A DNA stretch of 64,000 nt from Falsirhodobacter xinxiangensis. GTDB lineage: Bacteria > Pseudomonadota > Alphaproteobacteria > Rhodobacterales > Rhodobacteraceae. The notes under the pieces are model-generated. The model did no database searches and was not told the origin of the DNA. It was given only the letters and a program-made list of their open reading frames with translations. The stretch's first letter is position 1, and each line of letters begins with the position of its first letter. The DNA lies in NCBI RefSeq assembly GCF_004959935.1, contig NZ_SMYN01000009.1, forward strand, positions 62,001 through 126,000. The letters run 5' to 3'. The translations under genes were made by a program, and so were the position numbers. This document shows, piece by piece, positions 48,164 through 59,640 of this stretch.

Positions 48164-48657
48164 CTGTAGGGTGCATCCAGTTCGAGGTTGCGGGCAATCT
48201 CGGCTTCCCAACGCGCGCCGTTCTCAAGCAGCTTTTCCTTGTCATAGAAAAGCTCTTCGCGCGTCTCGGTCGAGAATTCGAAGTTCGGGCCTTCGACGAT
48301 CGCGTCCACCGGGCAGGCTTCCTGGCAGAAACCGCAATAGATGCATTTCGTCATGTCGATATCGTAACGCGTGGTGCGGCGGCTGCCATCCTCGCGCGGT
48401 TCGGCGTCGATGGTGATCGCCTGTGCGGGGCAGATCGCCTCGCACAGTTTGCAGGCGATGCAGCGCTCCTCGCCGTTCGGATAGCGGCGCAGCGCGTGTT
48501 CGCCGCGGAAACGGGGCGACAGCGGCCCCTTTTCGTGCGGGTAGTTCACGGTTTCCTTCGGCGCGAAGAAGTATTTCATACCAAGGCCGAAGCCCTTGAT
48601 GAAATCGACCATCAGGAAATACTTGGTCGCGCGGCCCCAGTCGATGCTCTGCGCCAT
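48160..48657 (-). CDS. nuoI: NADH-quinone oxidoreductase subunit I
   Basis: A 165-aa peripheral-arm subunit with two [4Fe-4S] motifs, [14 protein letters not shown] and [15 protein letters not shown]. It holds clusters N6a and N6b that pass electrons toward NuoB. The start is 2 bases after nuoH. Confidence 0.98.
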   Translation of the reverse strand: MAQSIDWGRATKYFLMVDFIKGFGLGMKYFFAPKETVNYPHEKGPLSPRFRGEHALRRYPNGEERCIACKLCEAICPAQAITIDAEPREDGSRRTTRYDIDMTKCIYCGFCQEACPVDAIVEGPNFEFSTETREELFYDKEKLLENGARWEAEIARNLELDAPYR

Positions 48658-48659
48658 GA

Positions 48660-49697
48660 TCAGCCTCCGATCGCCCAGCGGGCCCAGAAGCCGCCGAACA
48701 GTTCAAACTTTGCAAGGAACGCGACCAGAACGACCCAGCCGATGGACAGCGGAAGGAAGACCTTCCAGCCGATCCGCATGAGCTGGTCGTAGCGGTAACG
48801 CGGCACGATCGCCTTCACCATCGCGAACAGGAAGAAGAAGAACGCCATCTTCAGCACCATCCAGAACGCGCCGTCGGGCAGCCCCGGGATGGGCGAGAGC
48901 CAGCCGCCGAAGAACAGCAGCGACATCAGCGCGCACATCAGGAAGATCGCGATGTATTCGCCCGCCATGAACATCAGGAACGGGGTCGAGGAATATTCGA
49001 CCTGGAAACCGGCCACGAGTTCCGATTCCGCTTCGGGAAGGTCGAACGGCGGGCGGTTGGTCTCCGCCAGCGCCGACACGAAGAACAGCACGACCATCGG
49101 CAGATGCGGCAGCCAATACCAGTTCAGCAGGCCAAGGTTTCCGTCCTGCGCCGCGACGATGGCGCTGAAGTTCATCGACCCGGTCGAGATGATGATGCCG
49201 ATGATGATCAGACCGATCGACACCTCATACGAGATCATCTGCGCCGCCGAGCGCAGCGAGCCGAGGAAGGCGTATTTCGAGTTCGACGCCCAACCGCCCA
49301 TGATCACGCCGTAAACTTCCAGCGAGGACATGGCGAAGACGTAAAGGATCGCGACGTTGATGTTCGACAGCACCCAGCCGTCCGAGAACGGGATCACCGC
49401 CCAGGCCAGCAGCGCCAAAACGAAAGACAGCATAGGCGCAAGGAAGAAGACCGGACGGTCCGCGCCCGCCGGCACCACGATTTCCTTGACCACGTATTTC
49501 AGCGCGTCGGCCACCGTTTGCAGGATGCCCCAAGGCCCCACCACGTTCGGGCCGCGCCGCAACTGGACCGCAGCCCAGATCTTGCGGTCGCCATAGACGA
49601 GGAACAGCAGGCTGATCATGACGAAAGCGATCACGCCCAGCGCCTGAAGCACTGTCAGCAGCGTGATGCCGAGCCCCGTTTGCAGAAAGTCACCCAT
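48660..49697 (-). CDS. nuoH: NADH-quinone oxidoreductase subunit H
   Basis: A 345-aa membrane subunit at the quinone site, with eight helices. Motifs are [14 protein letters not shown], the acidic [20 protein letters not shown] loop, and [14 protein letters not shown]. It begins 24 bases after a lipoprotein ORF. Confidence 0.98.
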   Translation of the reverse strand: MGDFLQTGLGITLLTVLQALGVIAFVMISLLFLVYGDRKIWAAVQLRRGPNVVGPWGILQTVADALKYVVKEIVVPAGADRPVFFLAPMLSFVLALLAWAVIPFSDGWVLSNINVAILYVFAMSSLEVYGVIMGGWASNSKYAFLGSLRSAAQMISYEVSIGLIIIGIIISTGSMNFSAIVAAQDGNLGLLNWYWLPHLPMVVLFFVSALAETNRPPFDLPEAESELVAGFQVEYSSTPFLMFMAGEYIAIFLMCALMSLLFFGGWLSPIPGLPDGAFWMVLKMAFFFFLFAMVKAIVPRYRYDQLMRIGWKVFLPLSIGWVVLVAFLAKFELFGGFWARWAIGG

Positions 49698-49721
49698 GAT
49701 GTTTCCTCAGCCCGTCCTTCA

Positions 49722-50111
49722 TCATACCGTCGGTATCGACTGCGCCTTGCAGTCCGCGATTGCCTTGTCGGCCTCGATGATCCTGATCCCCCGCGGCATC
49801 TCTGCCGAAAGGGTGTAAATCGCATCGGCGTTGAATACGCCACCCCGTTCCGAAAGCTTCGTGCGCAGTTTGCGCGCAAAACCGTAACCCTTCACCTGCG
49901 CATATTGCGCGACCGCGCAATCGGTATAGGCGTCGATGTCCTCAGCCCCCCGCGCGCCCTTCATGGCGATGCGGATATTGACCAGTTCCTCGTCCATCAT
50001 CCGGGTCTCGATCCCCAGATATTCGCGCGGCGCCTCCTCGGCCCCGGTTTGCGAGGGCTGGTGCGCCTCGCATCCCGCAAGGGCGAAAAGAGCCAGCGCG
50101 GCCATCCGCAT
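49722..50111 (-). CDS. Putative lipoprotein between nuoG and nuoH
   Basis: A 129-aa protein with a short signal and lipobox (ALFALAGCEAHQ, Cys15) and two further Cys in the mature part (TDCAVAQY and ADCKAQ). The start at 50111 overlaps the nuoG stop (TGATG). I recognise no domain. Unassigned ORFs at such places are reported for Paracoccus. Confidence 0.75.
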   Translation of the reverse strand: MRMAALALFALAGCEAHQPSQTGAEEAPREYLGIETRMMDEELVNIRIAMKGARGAEDIDAYTDCAVAQYAQVKGYGFARKLRTKLSERGGVFNADAIYTLSAEMPRGIRIIEADKAIADCKAQSIPTV

Positions 50112-52102
50112 CACTCCGCCGCCAAAGGCGCAGTGCGGCGCGCGGCATAGCCCGCCGACAGTTCCGCCATCAGCACCGAGGACCGCGCGATCGGATTGGA
50201 CAGATAGAAGTCCTTCACCGCCAGGCGGAAATCGGCGTTCGCCGGCTCGCGCAAGTCCAGCGGCTGCCAATCGTTCACCGGAACCTCGTCGATACGGCCC
50301 AGATGCGGGACGGCGGCGACCAGTTTGCCGCGCAGTGCGCCAAGGCTGTCGAAGGGCAGCGTCGCGCCCAGTTCCGCCGAAAGCGCCCGCAGGATCGCCC
50401 AGTTCTCCTTGGCCTCGCCCGGTGCGAAACCGGCGCGCAGCGCCAGTTGCGGACGGCCTTCGGTGTTCACGAACAGCCCGTTTTCTTCGGTATAGGCCGC
50501 GCCCGGCAGAATGATGTCCGCCCGATGCGCACCGCGATCGCCGTGGCTGCCCTGATAGATGACGAAGGCACCCGGCGCGATTTCAACCTCATCCGCGCCG
50601 AGGTTGTAGATGACTTCCGCCCCCTCCAGCGCAGCTTTCAACCCGCCGTCGGTGACCGCGCCCACGTCCAGCGCACCCACGCGAGACGCAGCCGTGTGCA
50701 GCACCAGAAGCTTGCCACCCAAAGCCATCGCCTGCGACAGAACAGCCTCGCCGTCCGTTTCGTTCAGCGCGCCCTGCCCCACGATCACCAGCCCCGCGTC
50801 GAAGCCGTCACGCACCAGACGGGTCAGCGTGTCGCGCCCCGTGCCGAGGTGGGTGTAGTCATAGGTCAGATCCGTGGCCGCGCCGATCACGTTGACCGTC
50901 GCGCCCATGCTCCAGGCCTTGCGGATGCGGGCGTTCAGCACGGCCGCTTCGACCCGCGGATCGGTGCCGATCAGGGTGATGATCTTGGCGCTGTCGATAT
51001 CCTCGATCGTGGCGTTGCCGACATAGGCGGAGCGGTTGCCCGCCGGAAGGCGCGCGCCGTCGGTGCGGGATTCGACGCGGCCGCCCAGACCTTCGACCAG
51101 CGTTTTCAGCGCGAACACAGCCTCGACGGGGGCCAGATCGCCGACCAGACCCGTGACCTTGCGGCCCTTCATCGCGGCGGCGGCGGCTTGCAGCGCCTCG
51201 CCCCAGCCAGCTTTGCGCAGCCGGCCGTTCTCGCGGATATAGGGCGTGTCCAAACGCTGGCGGCGCAACCCGTCCCAGACGAAGCGGGTCTTGTCGCTGA
51301 TCCACTCCTCGTTCACGCCGTCATGGTTGCGCGGCAGAATGCGCATCACTTCGCGGCCCTTGGTGTCCACGCGGATCGACGAACCCAGAGCGTCCATCAC
51401 GTCGATGGTTTCGGTCTTCGTCAGCTCCCACGGACGCGCGGTGAACGCATAGGGCTTCGAGGTCAGCGCACCGACCGGGCACAGGTCGATGATGTTGCCC
51501 TGCAGGTTCGAATCCAGCGTCTGGTTCAGATAGGAGGTGATCTCCGCATCCTCACCCCGGCCGGTCTGGCCCATCTGATGGATGCCCGCAACCTCGGTCG
51601 TGAAGCGGACGCAGCGCGTGCAGGAGATGCAGCGCGTCATCGCGGTCTTGACCAGCGGGCCCAGATCCAGATCCTCGGACGCGCGTTTCGGCTCGCGATA
51701 GCGGCTGAAATCGACGCCGTAAGCCATTGCCTGGTCTTGCAAATCGCACTCGCCGCCCTGATCGCAGATCGGGCAATCCAGCGGGTGGTTGATAAGCAGA
51801 AACTCCATCACCCCTTCGCGGGCCTTCTTCACCATGGGCGAATTGGTCTTCACCACCGGCGGTTGGCCTTCGGGGCCGGGCCGCAGGTCGCGCACCTGCA
51901 TCGCGCAGGAGGCGGCGGGCTTCGGCGGGCCGCCCACGACTTCGACCAGACACATGCGGCAGTTGCCGGCGATGGTCAGCCGTTCGTGATAGCAGAAGCG
52001 CGGAATCTCGACCCCTGCGACTTCGGCTGCCTGGATGATCGTCATCGCGCCGTCGACTTCAAGCTCGATCCCGTCGATGATGATTTTCTTGAGGTTGCTC
52101 AT
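50111..52102 (-). CDS. nuoG: NADH-quinone oxidoreductase subunit G
   Basis: A 663-aa peripheral subunit. The N-terminal 2Fe-2S domain has [18 protein letters not shown], then [18 protein letters not shown] and [16 protein letters not shown], which bind further Fe-S clusters. A molybdopterin oxidoreductase-like C-terminal part follows. It lies 45 bases after a lipoprotein ORF. Confidence 0.98.
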   Translation of the reverse strand: MSNLKKIIIDGIELEVDGAMTIIQAAEVAGVEIPRFCYHERLTIAGNCRMCLVEVVGGPPKPAASCAMQVRDLRPGPEGQPPVVKTNSPMVKKAREGVMEFLLINHPLDCPICDQGGECDLQDQAMAYGVDFSRYREPKRASEDLDLGPLVKTAMTRCISCTRCVRFTTEVAGIHQMGQTGRGEDAEITSYLNQTLDSNLQGNIIDLCPVGALTSKPYAFTARPWELTKTETIDVMDALGSSIRVDTKGREVMRILPRNHDGVNEEWISDKTRFVWDGLRRQRLDTPYIRENGRLRKAGWGEALQAAAAAMKGRKVTGLVGDLAPVEAVFALKTLVEGLGGRVESRTDGARLPAGNRSAYVGNATIEDIDSAKIITLIGTDPRVEAAVLNARIRKAWSMGATVNVIGAATDLTYDYTHLGTGRDTLTRLVRDGFDAGLVIVGQGALNETDGEAVLSQAMALGGKLLVLHTAASRVGALDVGAVTDGGLKAALEGAEVIYNLGADEVEIAPGAFVIYQGSHGDRGAHRADIILPGAAYTEENGLFVNTEGRPQLALRAGFAPGEAKENWAILRALSAELGATLPFDSLGALRGKLVAAVPHLGRIDEVPVNDWQPLDLREPANADFRLAVKDFYLSNPIARSSVLMAELSAGYAARRTAPLAAE

Positions 52103-52147
52103 CGCCTTACTCCGCCATCCCCGACAGGGGCGCCTTTTCGTAACAAT

Positions 52148-52456
52148 TCATGCGCAGGCCCCCGCGAAAACCCATTCGGGGGATGCAAAGCGGCCCACCG
52201 CCGCCGGGTTCAGTGCCAACCCGCGCGAGGCGCAGGCCCGTGCCGCAAGGTCCTTCGCCGCCAGCCCCTGATCGTATCCGGGGCCGGTCACCGCGACCGT
52301 GGTCCCGACCAAAGGCGCCGCGCCCGAGGCGGTCAGCGCATGGCCGGTGCCCGGCGAGAAACGCGTGGGAAAGTCCAGCGTCTCGGGCACAGGCGCGGAA
52401 GCACAGGCGGCGACCGCCCCTGCCCCCATCACCGCCATGATGCCCGATGCACGCAT
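52148..52456 (-). CDS. Small putative lipoprotein between nuoF and nuoG
   Basis: A 102-aa protein with a hydrophobic N-terminus and lipobox-like AVAACAS (Cys18), then a Gly/Ala-rich mature part with Cys near the end (ACASRG; FAGACA). It lies 4 bases after nuoF. Function unknown. Confidence 0.7.
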   Translation of the reverse strand: MRASGIMAVMGAGAVAACASAPVPETLDFPTRFSPGTGHALTASGAAPLVGTTVAVTGPGYDQGLAAKDLAARACASRGLALNPAAVGRFASPEWVFAGACA

Positions 52457-52460
52457 GCCC

Positions 52461-53756
<1,296 letters not shown>

Positions 53757-53765
53757 CTTGTGCCC

Positions 53766-53996
53766 TCAATTCTCCCGGCGCTTGCGCCAGATCCGCCAGG
53801 TTGCGACCAGTGCCCAAACGAAGGCAGCAATCGCGATCATATCGAACAGGAAGGCGTAACGGGCTTCCCAGCCCAGACGCCCACCCAGCCATTGCGCCCC
53901 GATCCACAGGATCATGACCGCCGCGATGAACAATCCGAGGAACCGCGCCATGGCGGCATCCTTGCGTTCACCGGGGGTCGGGGCGCGGTTACTCAC
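53766..53996 (-). CDS. DUF5337-family membrane protein
   Basis: A 76-aa protein with two hydrophobic helices (about 17-36 and 47-66) and a basic C-terminus (RIWRKRREN). It is a small protein found between nuoE and nuoF in Rhodobacterales nuo operons, matching DUF5337 in length and place. Its start overlaps the nuoE stop (ATGA). Confidence 0.85.
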   Translation of the reverse strand: MSNRAPTPGERKDAAMARFLGLFIAAVMILWIGAQWLGGRLGWEARYAFLFDMIAIAAFVWALVATWRIWRKRREN

Positions 53997-54922
53997 TCGC
54001 CACCCTTCCCGCGTTGGGTCGTCGTGTCGTCCTTGTCCGTGTCGGCCACCGGCTGCCCAGGCTCCGCCTTCGCGGTGCCGCCGGGGGCCGCGCCACCGGG
54101 GTTCACGTCGGCCGCGGGTTTGACCGGGGCTTCCTGCGTGGTCACGCCGGTTTCGTCCACCGGATGACCTGCGCCGGGACGCGGCTGTTCATGCGGGACG
54201 TCGGCCACTTCGGGTTGGCGCTGCCACGGGGTGCGCAGCGGCACCTCGGTCCCGTCGATGCGTTTCAGCACGTCCCCGATCTCGACCGCGAGGTGGACCG
54301 AGCCGTTATACTGGTTCCGGCCCTCGACATAATCCGTCAGGCTGGTCGGCCCGCCCTTCGGCTCGGACGCGTAACGCCCGTTCTGCGGCCCCGGCAGCGG
54401 CGCCTCGCCAGCGGCGAAACGGTCGATCAGATTGCGCAGAACCTCGGGGGTCAGGTCTTCGTAATAGTCCTTGCCCACCTGCATCATCGGCGCGTTCGTG
54501 CAGGAGCCGAGGCATTCGACCTCCTCCCACGAGAATTTGCCATCCGCCGACACCGTGTGAGGCTGGGCCGAAATCTTTTCCTTGCAGACCGCGATCAGCT
54601 CCTCGGCACCGCAGATCATGCAGGAGGTGGTGCCGCAGATCTGGATATGTGCCACTGAACCAACGGGTTGCAGCTGGAACATGAAGTAGAAGGTCGCCAC
54701 TTCCAGCGCGCGGATGCGGGCCATGCCCAGCATGTCCGCGACGTGTTCGATGGCGGGACGGGACAGCCAGCCCTCCTGTTCCTGTGCGCGGAACAGAAGC
54801 GGGATGATGGCAGAGGCCTGACGCCCCTCGGGATATTTCGTGATCTGCCCTTCGGCCCATGCGAGGTTCGCTGGCGTGAAGGCGAAGCCTTCGGGCTGGA
54901 TCGGATGCAGGCGGCGGAGCAT
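53993..54922 (-). CDS. nuoE: NADH-quinone oxidoreductase subunit E with long C-terminal extension
   Basis: A 309-aa protein. Residues 1 to about 165 form the thioredoxin-like N1a [2Fe-2S] subunit ([29 protein letters not shown]). The last about 130 residues are a polar, Pro/Gly/Thr-rich tail ([28 protein letters not shown]) absent in the E. coli protein. The start overlaps the nuoD stop (TAATG). Confidence 0.95.
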   Translation of the reverse strand: MLRRLHPIQPEGFAFTPANLAWAEGQITKYPEGRQASAIIPLLFRAQEQEGWLSRPAIEHVADMLGMARIRALEVATFYFMFQLQPVGSVAHIQICGTTSCMICGAEELIAVCKEKISAQPHTVSADGKFSWEEVECLGSCTNAPMMQVGKDYYEDLTPEVLRNLIDRFAAGEAPLPGPQNGRYASEPKGGPTSLTDYVEGRNQYNGSVHLAVEIGDVLKRIDGTEVPLRTPWQRQPEVADVPHEQPRPGAGHPVDETGVTTQEAPVKPAADVNPGGAAPGGTAKAEPGQPVADTDKDDTTTQRGKGGE

Positions 54923-56130
54923 TAGCGGTCAATCTCCCCGAACACGATGTCCATCGTGGCGATGATGGCCGAGACGTCGGCAAGTTGGTGCCCCTTGGCA
55001 AGGTAGTCCATCGCCTGAAGGTGCGGATAGCCCGGAGCGCGGATCTTTGCGCGATAGGGCTTGTTGGTCCCGTCAGCCACGAGATAGACGCCGAACTCAC
55101 CTTTCGGCGCCTCGACAGCGGCATAGACTTCGCCCGCCGGGACGTGGAAGCCTTCGGTGTAAAGCTTGAAGTGATGGATCAGCGCTTCCATCGAGGTCTT
55201 CATCTCGCCCCGTTTCGGCGGGGTGATCTTGCCGCGTGCCAGCACGTCGCCCGGCTCGGCCCGCAGCTTGGCGCAGCATTGCTTGATGATCTTGGTCGAC
55301 TCGCGCATCTCGGCCATGCGGCAAAGATAGCGGTCGTAGCAGTCGCCGTTCTTGCCGACCGGAATCTGGAAGTCGAACTCGTCATAGCATTCATAGGGCT
55401 GCGAGCGGCGCAGGTCCCACGCCATGCCCGAACCCCGCGCCATGACGCCGGAAAACGCCCAGTCCAGAACGTCCTGCTGCGACACGACGGCGATATCGAC
55501 CGTGCGCTGCTTGAAGATGCGGTTCTCGGTCAGCAGTTCGTCGATATTGTCGACCAGCGTCGGGAATTTGTCGCACCAGGCGTCGATATCGTCGATCAGC
55601 TTGGTCGGCAGGTCCTGATGGACGCCACCGGGCCGGAAATAGGCGGCGTGCAGACGCGCCCCACAGGCCCGTTCATAGAACACCATCAGCTCTTCGCGCG
55701 CGGTGAAGCCCCACAGTGGCGGAGTCAGCGCGCCGACATCCATCGCGCCGGTCGTGATGTTCATCAGGTGGTTCAGCAGACGGCCGATTTCCGAGAACAA
55801 AACGCGGATCAGCTGTGCGCGGCGCGGCACGACCGTCCCCGTCAGCTTTTCGATCGCGAGACACCAGGAATGCTCCTGGTTCATCGGCGCCACGTAATCC
55901 AGCCGGTCGAAATAGGGCAGGTTCTGGAGATAGGTCCGGCTCTCCATCAGCTTTTCGGTGCCGCGGTGAAGCAGTCCGACATGCGGATCGCAGCGTTCCA
56001 CGATCTCGCCGTCCAGCTCCAGAACAAGGCGAAGAACCCCGTGCGCTGCAGGGTGTTGCGGGCCGAAGTTGATGTTGAAGTTGCGGATCTTCTGTTCGCC
56101 CGCAAGACCGTCGTTGATGCCGCCGTCCAT
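54922..56130 (-). CDS. nuoD: NADH-quinone oxidoreductase subunit D
   Basis: A 402-aa subunit at the quinone site, with [33 protein letters not shown] and [15 protein letters not shown]. The hydrogenase-like fold has lost the metal-binding Cys. Start 56130 (MDGGINDG) is 2 bases after nuoC; an upstream in-frame codon adds no known sequence. Confidence 0.98.
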   Translation of the reverse strand: MDGGINDGLAGEQKIRNFNINFGPQHPAAHGVLRLVLELDGEIVERCDPHVGLLHRGTEKLMESRTYLQNLPYFDRLDYVAPMNQEHSWCLAIEKLTGTVVPRRAQLIRVLFSEIGRLLNHLMNITTGAMDVGALTPPLWGFTAREELMVFYERACGARLHAAYFRPGGVHQDLPTKLIDDIDAWCDKFPTLVDNIDELLTENRIFKQRTVDIAVVSQQDVLDWAFSGVMARGSGMAWDLRRSQPYECYDEFDFQIPVGKNGDCYDRYLCRMAEMRESTKIIKQCCAKLRAEPGDVLARGKITPPKRGEMKTSMEALIHHFKLYTEGFHVPAGEVYAAVEAPKGEFGVYLVADGTNKPYRAKIRAPGYPHLQAMDYLAKGHQLADVSAIIATMDIVFGEIDR

Positions 56131-56132
56131 GC

Positions 56133-56735
56133 TCACGCCTTTTTCTCGTCGCCGGGAAGGATGTATTCGGCCCCTTCCCACGGGCTCATGAAATCGAACT
56201 GCCGGTATTCCTGCACCAGCTTCACCGGTTCATAGACGACGCGCTTCTGCGCCTCGTCATAGCGGACCTCGGTATAGCCGGTGGTCGGGAAATCCTTGCG
56301 AAGCGGATAGCCGCGGAAGCCGTAATCGGTCAACAGGCGACGCAGGTCCGGGTGCCCCGAGAACAGGATGCCGAACATGTCGAACACCTCCCGCTCGAAC
56401 CAGTTGGCCGAGGGGTGAACGGCGACCAGCGACGAGATCATCTCGTCCTCGCGCAGGGCGACCTTCACGCGAATGCGCTGGTTCTGATACATCGACAAGA
56501 AGTGATACACGACCTCGAAACGCTGCGGGCGTTCCGGATGGTCCACCGCCGTGATGTCGATCAGGGTCGAGAAACGGCAGGTTGCGTCGTTCTTCAGGAA
56601 ATCGACCAACGGCACGATCCCGGCCACGGTCGCATCCAGCGTCAGCTCGCCAAAGGCGATCTTCTGCCCGATGACGGCATCGGAACAGCGCGAGGCGATA
56701 TGGGCGCCAAGTTCGGTCAGGGCTTCACTCATCAC
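56133..56735 (-). CDS. nuoC: NADH-quinone oxidoreductase subunit C
   Basis: A 200-aa peripheral subunit with [15 protein letters not shown] and the signature [20 protein letters not shown], followed by [14 protein letters not shown]. It is separate from nuoD, unlike the fused NuoCD of enterobacteria. It lies 7 bases after nuoB. Confidence 0.98.
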   Translation of the reverse strand: MMSEALTELGAHIASRCSDAVIGQKIAFGELTLDATVAGIVPLVDFLKNDATCRFSTLIDITAVDHPERPQRFEVVYHFLSMYQNQRIRVKVALREDEMISSLVAVHPSANWFEREVFDMFGILFSGHPDLRRLLTDYGFRGYPLRKDFPTTGYTEVRYDEAQKRVVYEPVKLVQEYRQFDFMSPWEGAEYILPGDEKKA

Positions 56736-56742
56736 TCGCTCC

Positions 56743-57291
56743 TTACCGGGTCAGGGTGCCGGTGCGGCGGATCTTCCGCTGCAACTGAAGAATGCCGTAA
56801 AGCAGCGCCTCGGCCGTGGGCGGGCAGCCGGGAACATAGACGTCCACCGGAACCACGCGGTCGCAGCCCCGCACCACCGAATAGCTGTAGTGATAGTAGC
56901 CGCCGCCATTGGCGCAGCTGCCCATCGAGATGACATAACGCGGCTCGGGCATCTGGTCATAGACCTTGCGCAGCGCCGGGGCCATCTTGTTGGTCAGCGT
57001 GCCCGCGACGATCATCAGGTCCGACTGGCGCGGCGAGGCGCGCGGCGCGCTGCCGAAGCGTTCGATGTCGTAGCGCGGCATCGACATCTGGATCATCTCC
57101 ACCGCGCAGCAGGCCAGACCGAAGGTCATCCAGTGCAGCGAGCCGGTGCGTGCCCAGTTGATGATGTCCTCGGTCGAGGTGAGCAGGAAGCCCTTGTCCT
57201 GAAGTTCGGCATTCAGCTTCTGCGTCGCGAATTCCGGGTCGGCACCTGCGCGGTTCGCCCCCGTCTGGACCCCGTTTCCGATCACGCCCAT
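56743..57291 (-). CDS. nuoB: NADH-quinone oxidoreductase subunit B
   Basis: A 182-aa subunit with the N2 [4Fe-4S] cluster: [21 protein letters not shown] and [14 protein letters not shown]. Start 57291 ([11 protein letters not shown]) overlaps nuoA by 10 bases, typical of coupled nuoA-nuoB. Confidence 0.98.
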   Translation of the reverse strand: MGVIGNGVQTGANRAGADPEFATQKLNAELQDKGFLLTSTEDIINWARTGSLHWMTFGLACCAVEMIQMSMPRYDIERFGSAPRASPRQSDLMIVAGTLTNKMAPALRKVYDQMPEPRYVISMGSCANGGGYYHYSYSVVRGCDRVVPVDVYVPGCPPTAEALLYGILQLQRKIRRTGTLTR

Positions 57292-57647
57292 TCCAGCGCC
57301 CCCTTCTTCCATTCATAGATGAAGCCGACGGTCAGAACCCCGAGGAAGACCATCATCGACCAGAAGGCGACCATCGACAGATCGCCGAAGGCGACTGCCC
57401 ACGGGAAAAGGAACGCGACCTCCAAGTCGAAGATGATGAAGAGGATGGAGACGAGATAGAACCGGACATCGAACTTCATCCGCGCGTCGTCGAAGGCGTT
57501 GAACCCGCATTCGTAGGCCGACACCTTCTCGGCATCCGGGTTGCGGACGGCCAGAACCACCGCCGCCAGCATCAGCACGAGGCCAAGCGCGACGATGATC
57601 ACGAGGAAGATGATGATCGGGAAATACTCTCGGAGAAGATTGTCCAC
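57282..57647 (-). CDS. nuoA: NADH-quinone oxidoreductase subunit A
   Basis: A 121-aa membrane subunit with three helices, [34 protein letters not shown] and a C-terminal helix. GTG at 57647 is the start, with AAGGAG 6 bases upstream. It is the first gene of the nuo block. Confidence 0.97.
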   Translation of the reverse strand: MDNLLREYFPIIIFLVIIVALGLVLMLAAVVLAVRNPDAEKVSAYECGFNAFDDARMKFDVRFYLVSILFIIFDLEVAFLFPWAVAFGDLSMVAFWSMMVFLGVLTVGFIYEWKKGALEWA

Positions 57648-57980
57648 GAGTGGCTCCTTCGGCCAGCGGGCCTTCATTCGGCACGCGCGATAAGTTGCTG
57701 CGCACCATGTATCCCCTGCCCGTGCCATGGTCAATGAACGACTTGGACAAACCGCACCATTGACAATGCGAATTTTCGGTCGGCTGCAGTGCCTTTGAAA
57801 TCGTTGAGGGAAAGCGAAGGAGGAGAGGCGGGACCGCAGGAAAAGACGCAGTCGTTCCGAAGGGCGATTCTGCGACGCGGCGAATCTGCCCGGACACCGT
57901 TTGCATACATCTGCATGCCGAACTTGCATAGATGAAAATGCACGCTGATACCGCGCATTTCGTGGATGATGAAATGGTGA
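57648..57980. other. Leader and promoter region of the nuo operon
   Basis: These 333 bases lie between nuoA and a tRNA-Ser gene read in the same direction. No ORF looks real here. It contains the candidate promoter at 57706-57734; I see nothing else with a clear function, and it may include the tRNA 3' trailer. Confidence 0.5.
57706..57734 (-). promoter_or_regulatory. Candidate sigma-70 promoter of nuoA
   Basis: On the minus strand TTGACC (57729-57734) is 17 bases from TACATG (57706-57711), giving a transcript start near 57699, about 50 bases before nuoA. The -35 box matches well; the -10 box is weak. Confidence 0.4.
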
Positions 57981-58070
57981 TGGCGGACAGAGAGGGATTC
58001 GAACCCTCGAGACGGTTCCCCGCCTACACACTTTCCAGGCGTGCGCCTTCGACCACTCGGCCACCTGTCC
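57981..58070 (-). tRNA. tRNA-Ser (anticodon GGA)
   Basis: A class II tRNA read on the minus strand. The acceptor stem pairs GGACAGG with TCTGTCC, the anticodon GGA lies at 58034-58036, the long variable arm contains GGCGGGGAACCGTC, and the T-arm has GGTTCGAATCC. Discriminator G and an encoded CCA end it. Confidence 0.95.
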
Positions 58071-58325
58071 GTAGGCGGGTGTCTAACCTTATTCCCGTGG
58101 CAGCTTCAAGCCTGTATTTGGGGCTCATTCTGTGCAATTTGCAAATAAAACCGCCGCATCCGCCGTCACTCATCATCCTGCTTGATTTTCATTTTCCTTT
58201 GGGCATCCTTTTTTGCGTGACAACAGACGTTCTGACGCTTCCCTGATTCAAGGCAGCACGCGGAGGACCTGGCTGCACGTCCCGTGGCAATCTCGCAGCG
58301 GGGGGACTGATGAAGGAGAGACGGC
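58071..58325. other. Intergenic region and long leader before cspA
   Basis: 255 bases between divergent tRNA-Ser and cspA. The AT-rich stretch around 58175-58235 probably holds the cspA promoter. Cold shock genes often have long structured leaders, and the GC-rich 58250-58320 part could fold, but I cannot assign a specific element. Confidence 0.4.
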
Positions 58326-58532
58326 ATGCCGACGGGCACCGTAAAATGGTTTAACAGCACCAAAGGCTTCGGCTTCATTGCGCCGGACGATGGCGGCAAG
58401 GACGTGTTCGTCCACATCTCGGCTGTGGAACGCGCCGGGCTGAAAGGGCTGAACGACAACCAGAAGATCGGCTATGAATTGCAGTCGGGCCGCGATGGCC
58501 GCGCGTCGGCCGGCGATCTGCGCCTTCTCTGA
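58326..58532 (+). CDS. Cold shock protein (CspA family)
   Basis: A 68-aa single-domain nucleic-acid-binding protein with GTVKWFNSTKGFGFIAPDD (RNP1) and DVFVHISAVERAGL (RNP2). GGAGA lies before the ATG. It acts as an RNA chaperone in cold or stress. A strong hairpin terminator follows at 58548-58579. Confidence 0.96.
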   Translation: MPTGTVKWFNSTKGFGFIAPDDGGKDVFVHISAVERAGLKGLNDNQKIGYELQSGRDGRASAGDLRLL

Positions 58533-58547
58533 TCGAAGCCAAGACAA

Positions 58548-58583
58548 CGAACGACCCGCCCTGCCCGGCGGGTCGTTCGCTTT
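58548..58583. terminator. Rho-independent terminator after cspA
   Basis: A 13-bp perfect stem (58548-58560 with 58567-58579) with a CTGCCC loop is followed by C and T4. It lies between convergent cspA and the ArsC/Spx-like gene. Confidence 0.88.
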
Positions 58584-58901
58584 TCAGACGCCCAGCTTGG
58601 CCTGCACGTCTGCGCCCCATCCCAGATAAAGCGCCTCGCCGTCGCGGATCACCGGCCGCTTCATCAATGTCGGCTGCGCGGCAAGCTGCGCCTCGGCGTC
58701 CGACGCCTTGAGCCAGTCGGACAGACCGCGCCAAGTGGTCGATTGGCGGTTCACGATCGCATCGCCGAACTCTGTCACGAATTCCGCGATCTCGGCCTCG
58801 GTCAGCGGCTCGGCGCGCACGTCGCGGAACGTGGCGCGTCCGTCCAGCGCCTTCAGCGCTTTCTTGCAGGTGTCGCAGGTGGAAATGCCGTAAAGGATCA
58901 T
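58584..58901 (-). CDS. ArsC/Spx-family thioredoxin-fold protein
   Basis: A 105-aa protein, MILYGISTCDTCKKALKAL, with Cys9-x-x-Cys12 and the later PTLMKRPVI typical of ArsC/Spx/YffB. The Arg triad of true arsenate reductases cannot be judged with certainty. It may be a YffB-like reductase. It overlaps the DUF1810 gene by ATGA. Confidence 0.88.
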   Translation of the reverse strand: MILYGISTCDTCKKALKALDGRATFRDVRAEPLTEAEIAEFVTEFGDAIVNRQSTTWRGLSDWLKASDAEAQLAAQPTLMKRPVIRDGEALYLGWGADVQAKLGV

Positions 58902-59305
58902 GATGTCTCGATCAGCGAAAGGGTTGCAGGGTCGGGGCCATCATAGAAGTGCGAGAGCAGCCGTTCAAACACATCCCCGCCCCCTGCCGCTGCGAAAAGC
59001 GTGGCGGACGACCGCAGCTTCAAAGCATCTATGGACCCCATGATCCGGTCCGCCGGGCCGGAATGGGCCATCACCGCCGCCGCAGCCTCGGACAGCCGGG
59101 GGCCGAGCACGGGATGGGCGAGATAGGCGCGCGCCTCGGCCAGATCGGCGATGCCGTAGAAGCGCGCCCGCTCGCTGCGACCCAGCCCGCGAAGCTGCGG
59201 AAAGACAAACCACATCCAATGCGTCTCTTTCCGCCCTGCCTTCAACTCGGCCAGCGCGGTGGGCCAGACACCCTCCTGCGCGTCGGTGAAGCGCGTCAGC
59301 GACAC
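58898..59305 (-). CDS. DUF1810-family protein
   Basis: A 135-aa protein. The pattern THWMWFVFPQLRGLGRSERA, YGIADLAEARAYLAHPVLG and DALKLRSSATLF matches DUF1810. No reaction is established for the family. It overlaps the preceding secreted-protein gene by 10 bases and the ArsC-like gene by 4, so it is likely in an operon. Confidence 0.87.
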   Translation of the reverse strand: MSLTRFTDAQEGVWPTALAELKAGRKETHWMWFVFPQLRGLGRSERARFYGIADLAEARAYLAHPVLGPRLSEAAAAVMAHSGPADRIMGSIDALKLRSSATLFAAAGGGDVFERLLSHFYDGPDPATLSLIETS

Positions 59306-59595
59306 GTGATCCGGCGCGACAGCAGCATCTCGCCCGTCACGCCGTCGGTCACGAGGCGCGTATCCTGCTCGACCCGGGCATGGGCAAGCGTGCCATCCGC
59401 CGCGCAGAACGGTTGAATGATCCGCGCAGCCTCGGCCGCCGAGATGAAGCCGGGCACGGTGTTCACGGTATAGGAGCCGCCGCCGACACCAACGTAAGCG
59501 ACGTAGGGTTCCATGTAATGCGGAACCATGATCGTGGACGGCACCTGCGCAAGTGCCGGGGTGGCAAGGATGGAAAGTGCAACTGCGCGAAACAT
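59296..59595 (-). CDS. Small secreted protein, function unknown
   Basis: A 99-aa precursor with a signal peptide (to about ALA, residue 16). The mature part has GVGGGSYTVNTVPGF and two Cys (QPFCAADG and the C-terminal ITCR) that could pair. No domain recognised. It lies 45 bases before the thyX stop. Confidence 0.7.
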   Translation of the reverse strand: MFRAVALSILATPALAQVPSTIMVPHYMEPYVAYVGVGGGSYTVNTVPGFISAAEAARIIQPFCAADGTLAHARVEQDTRLVTDGVTGEMLLSRRITCR

Positions 59596-59640
59596 CGAGA
59601 ACCTCCGTTGGGGACGTTCAGGACGTAGCGCGCATGCAGC

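Noticed and set aside
57732-57957. Short open frame in the nuo leader
   Set aside because: No ribosome site and no plausible protein sequence.
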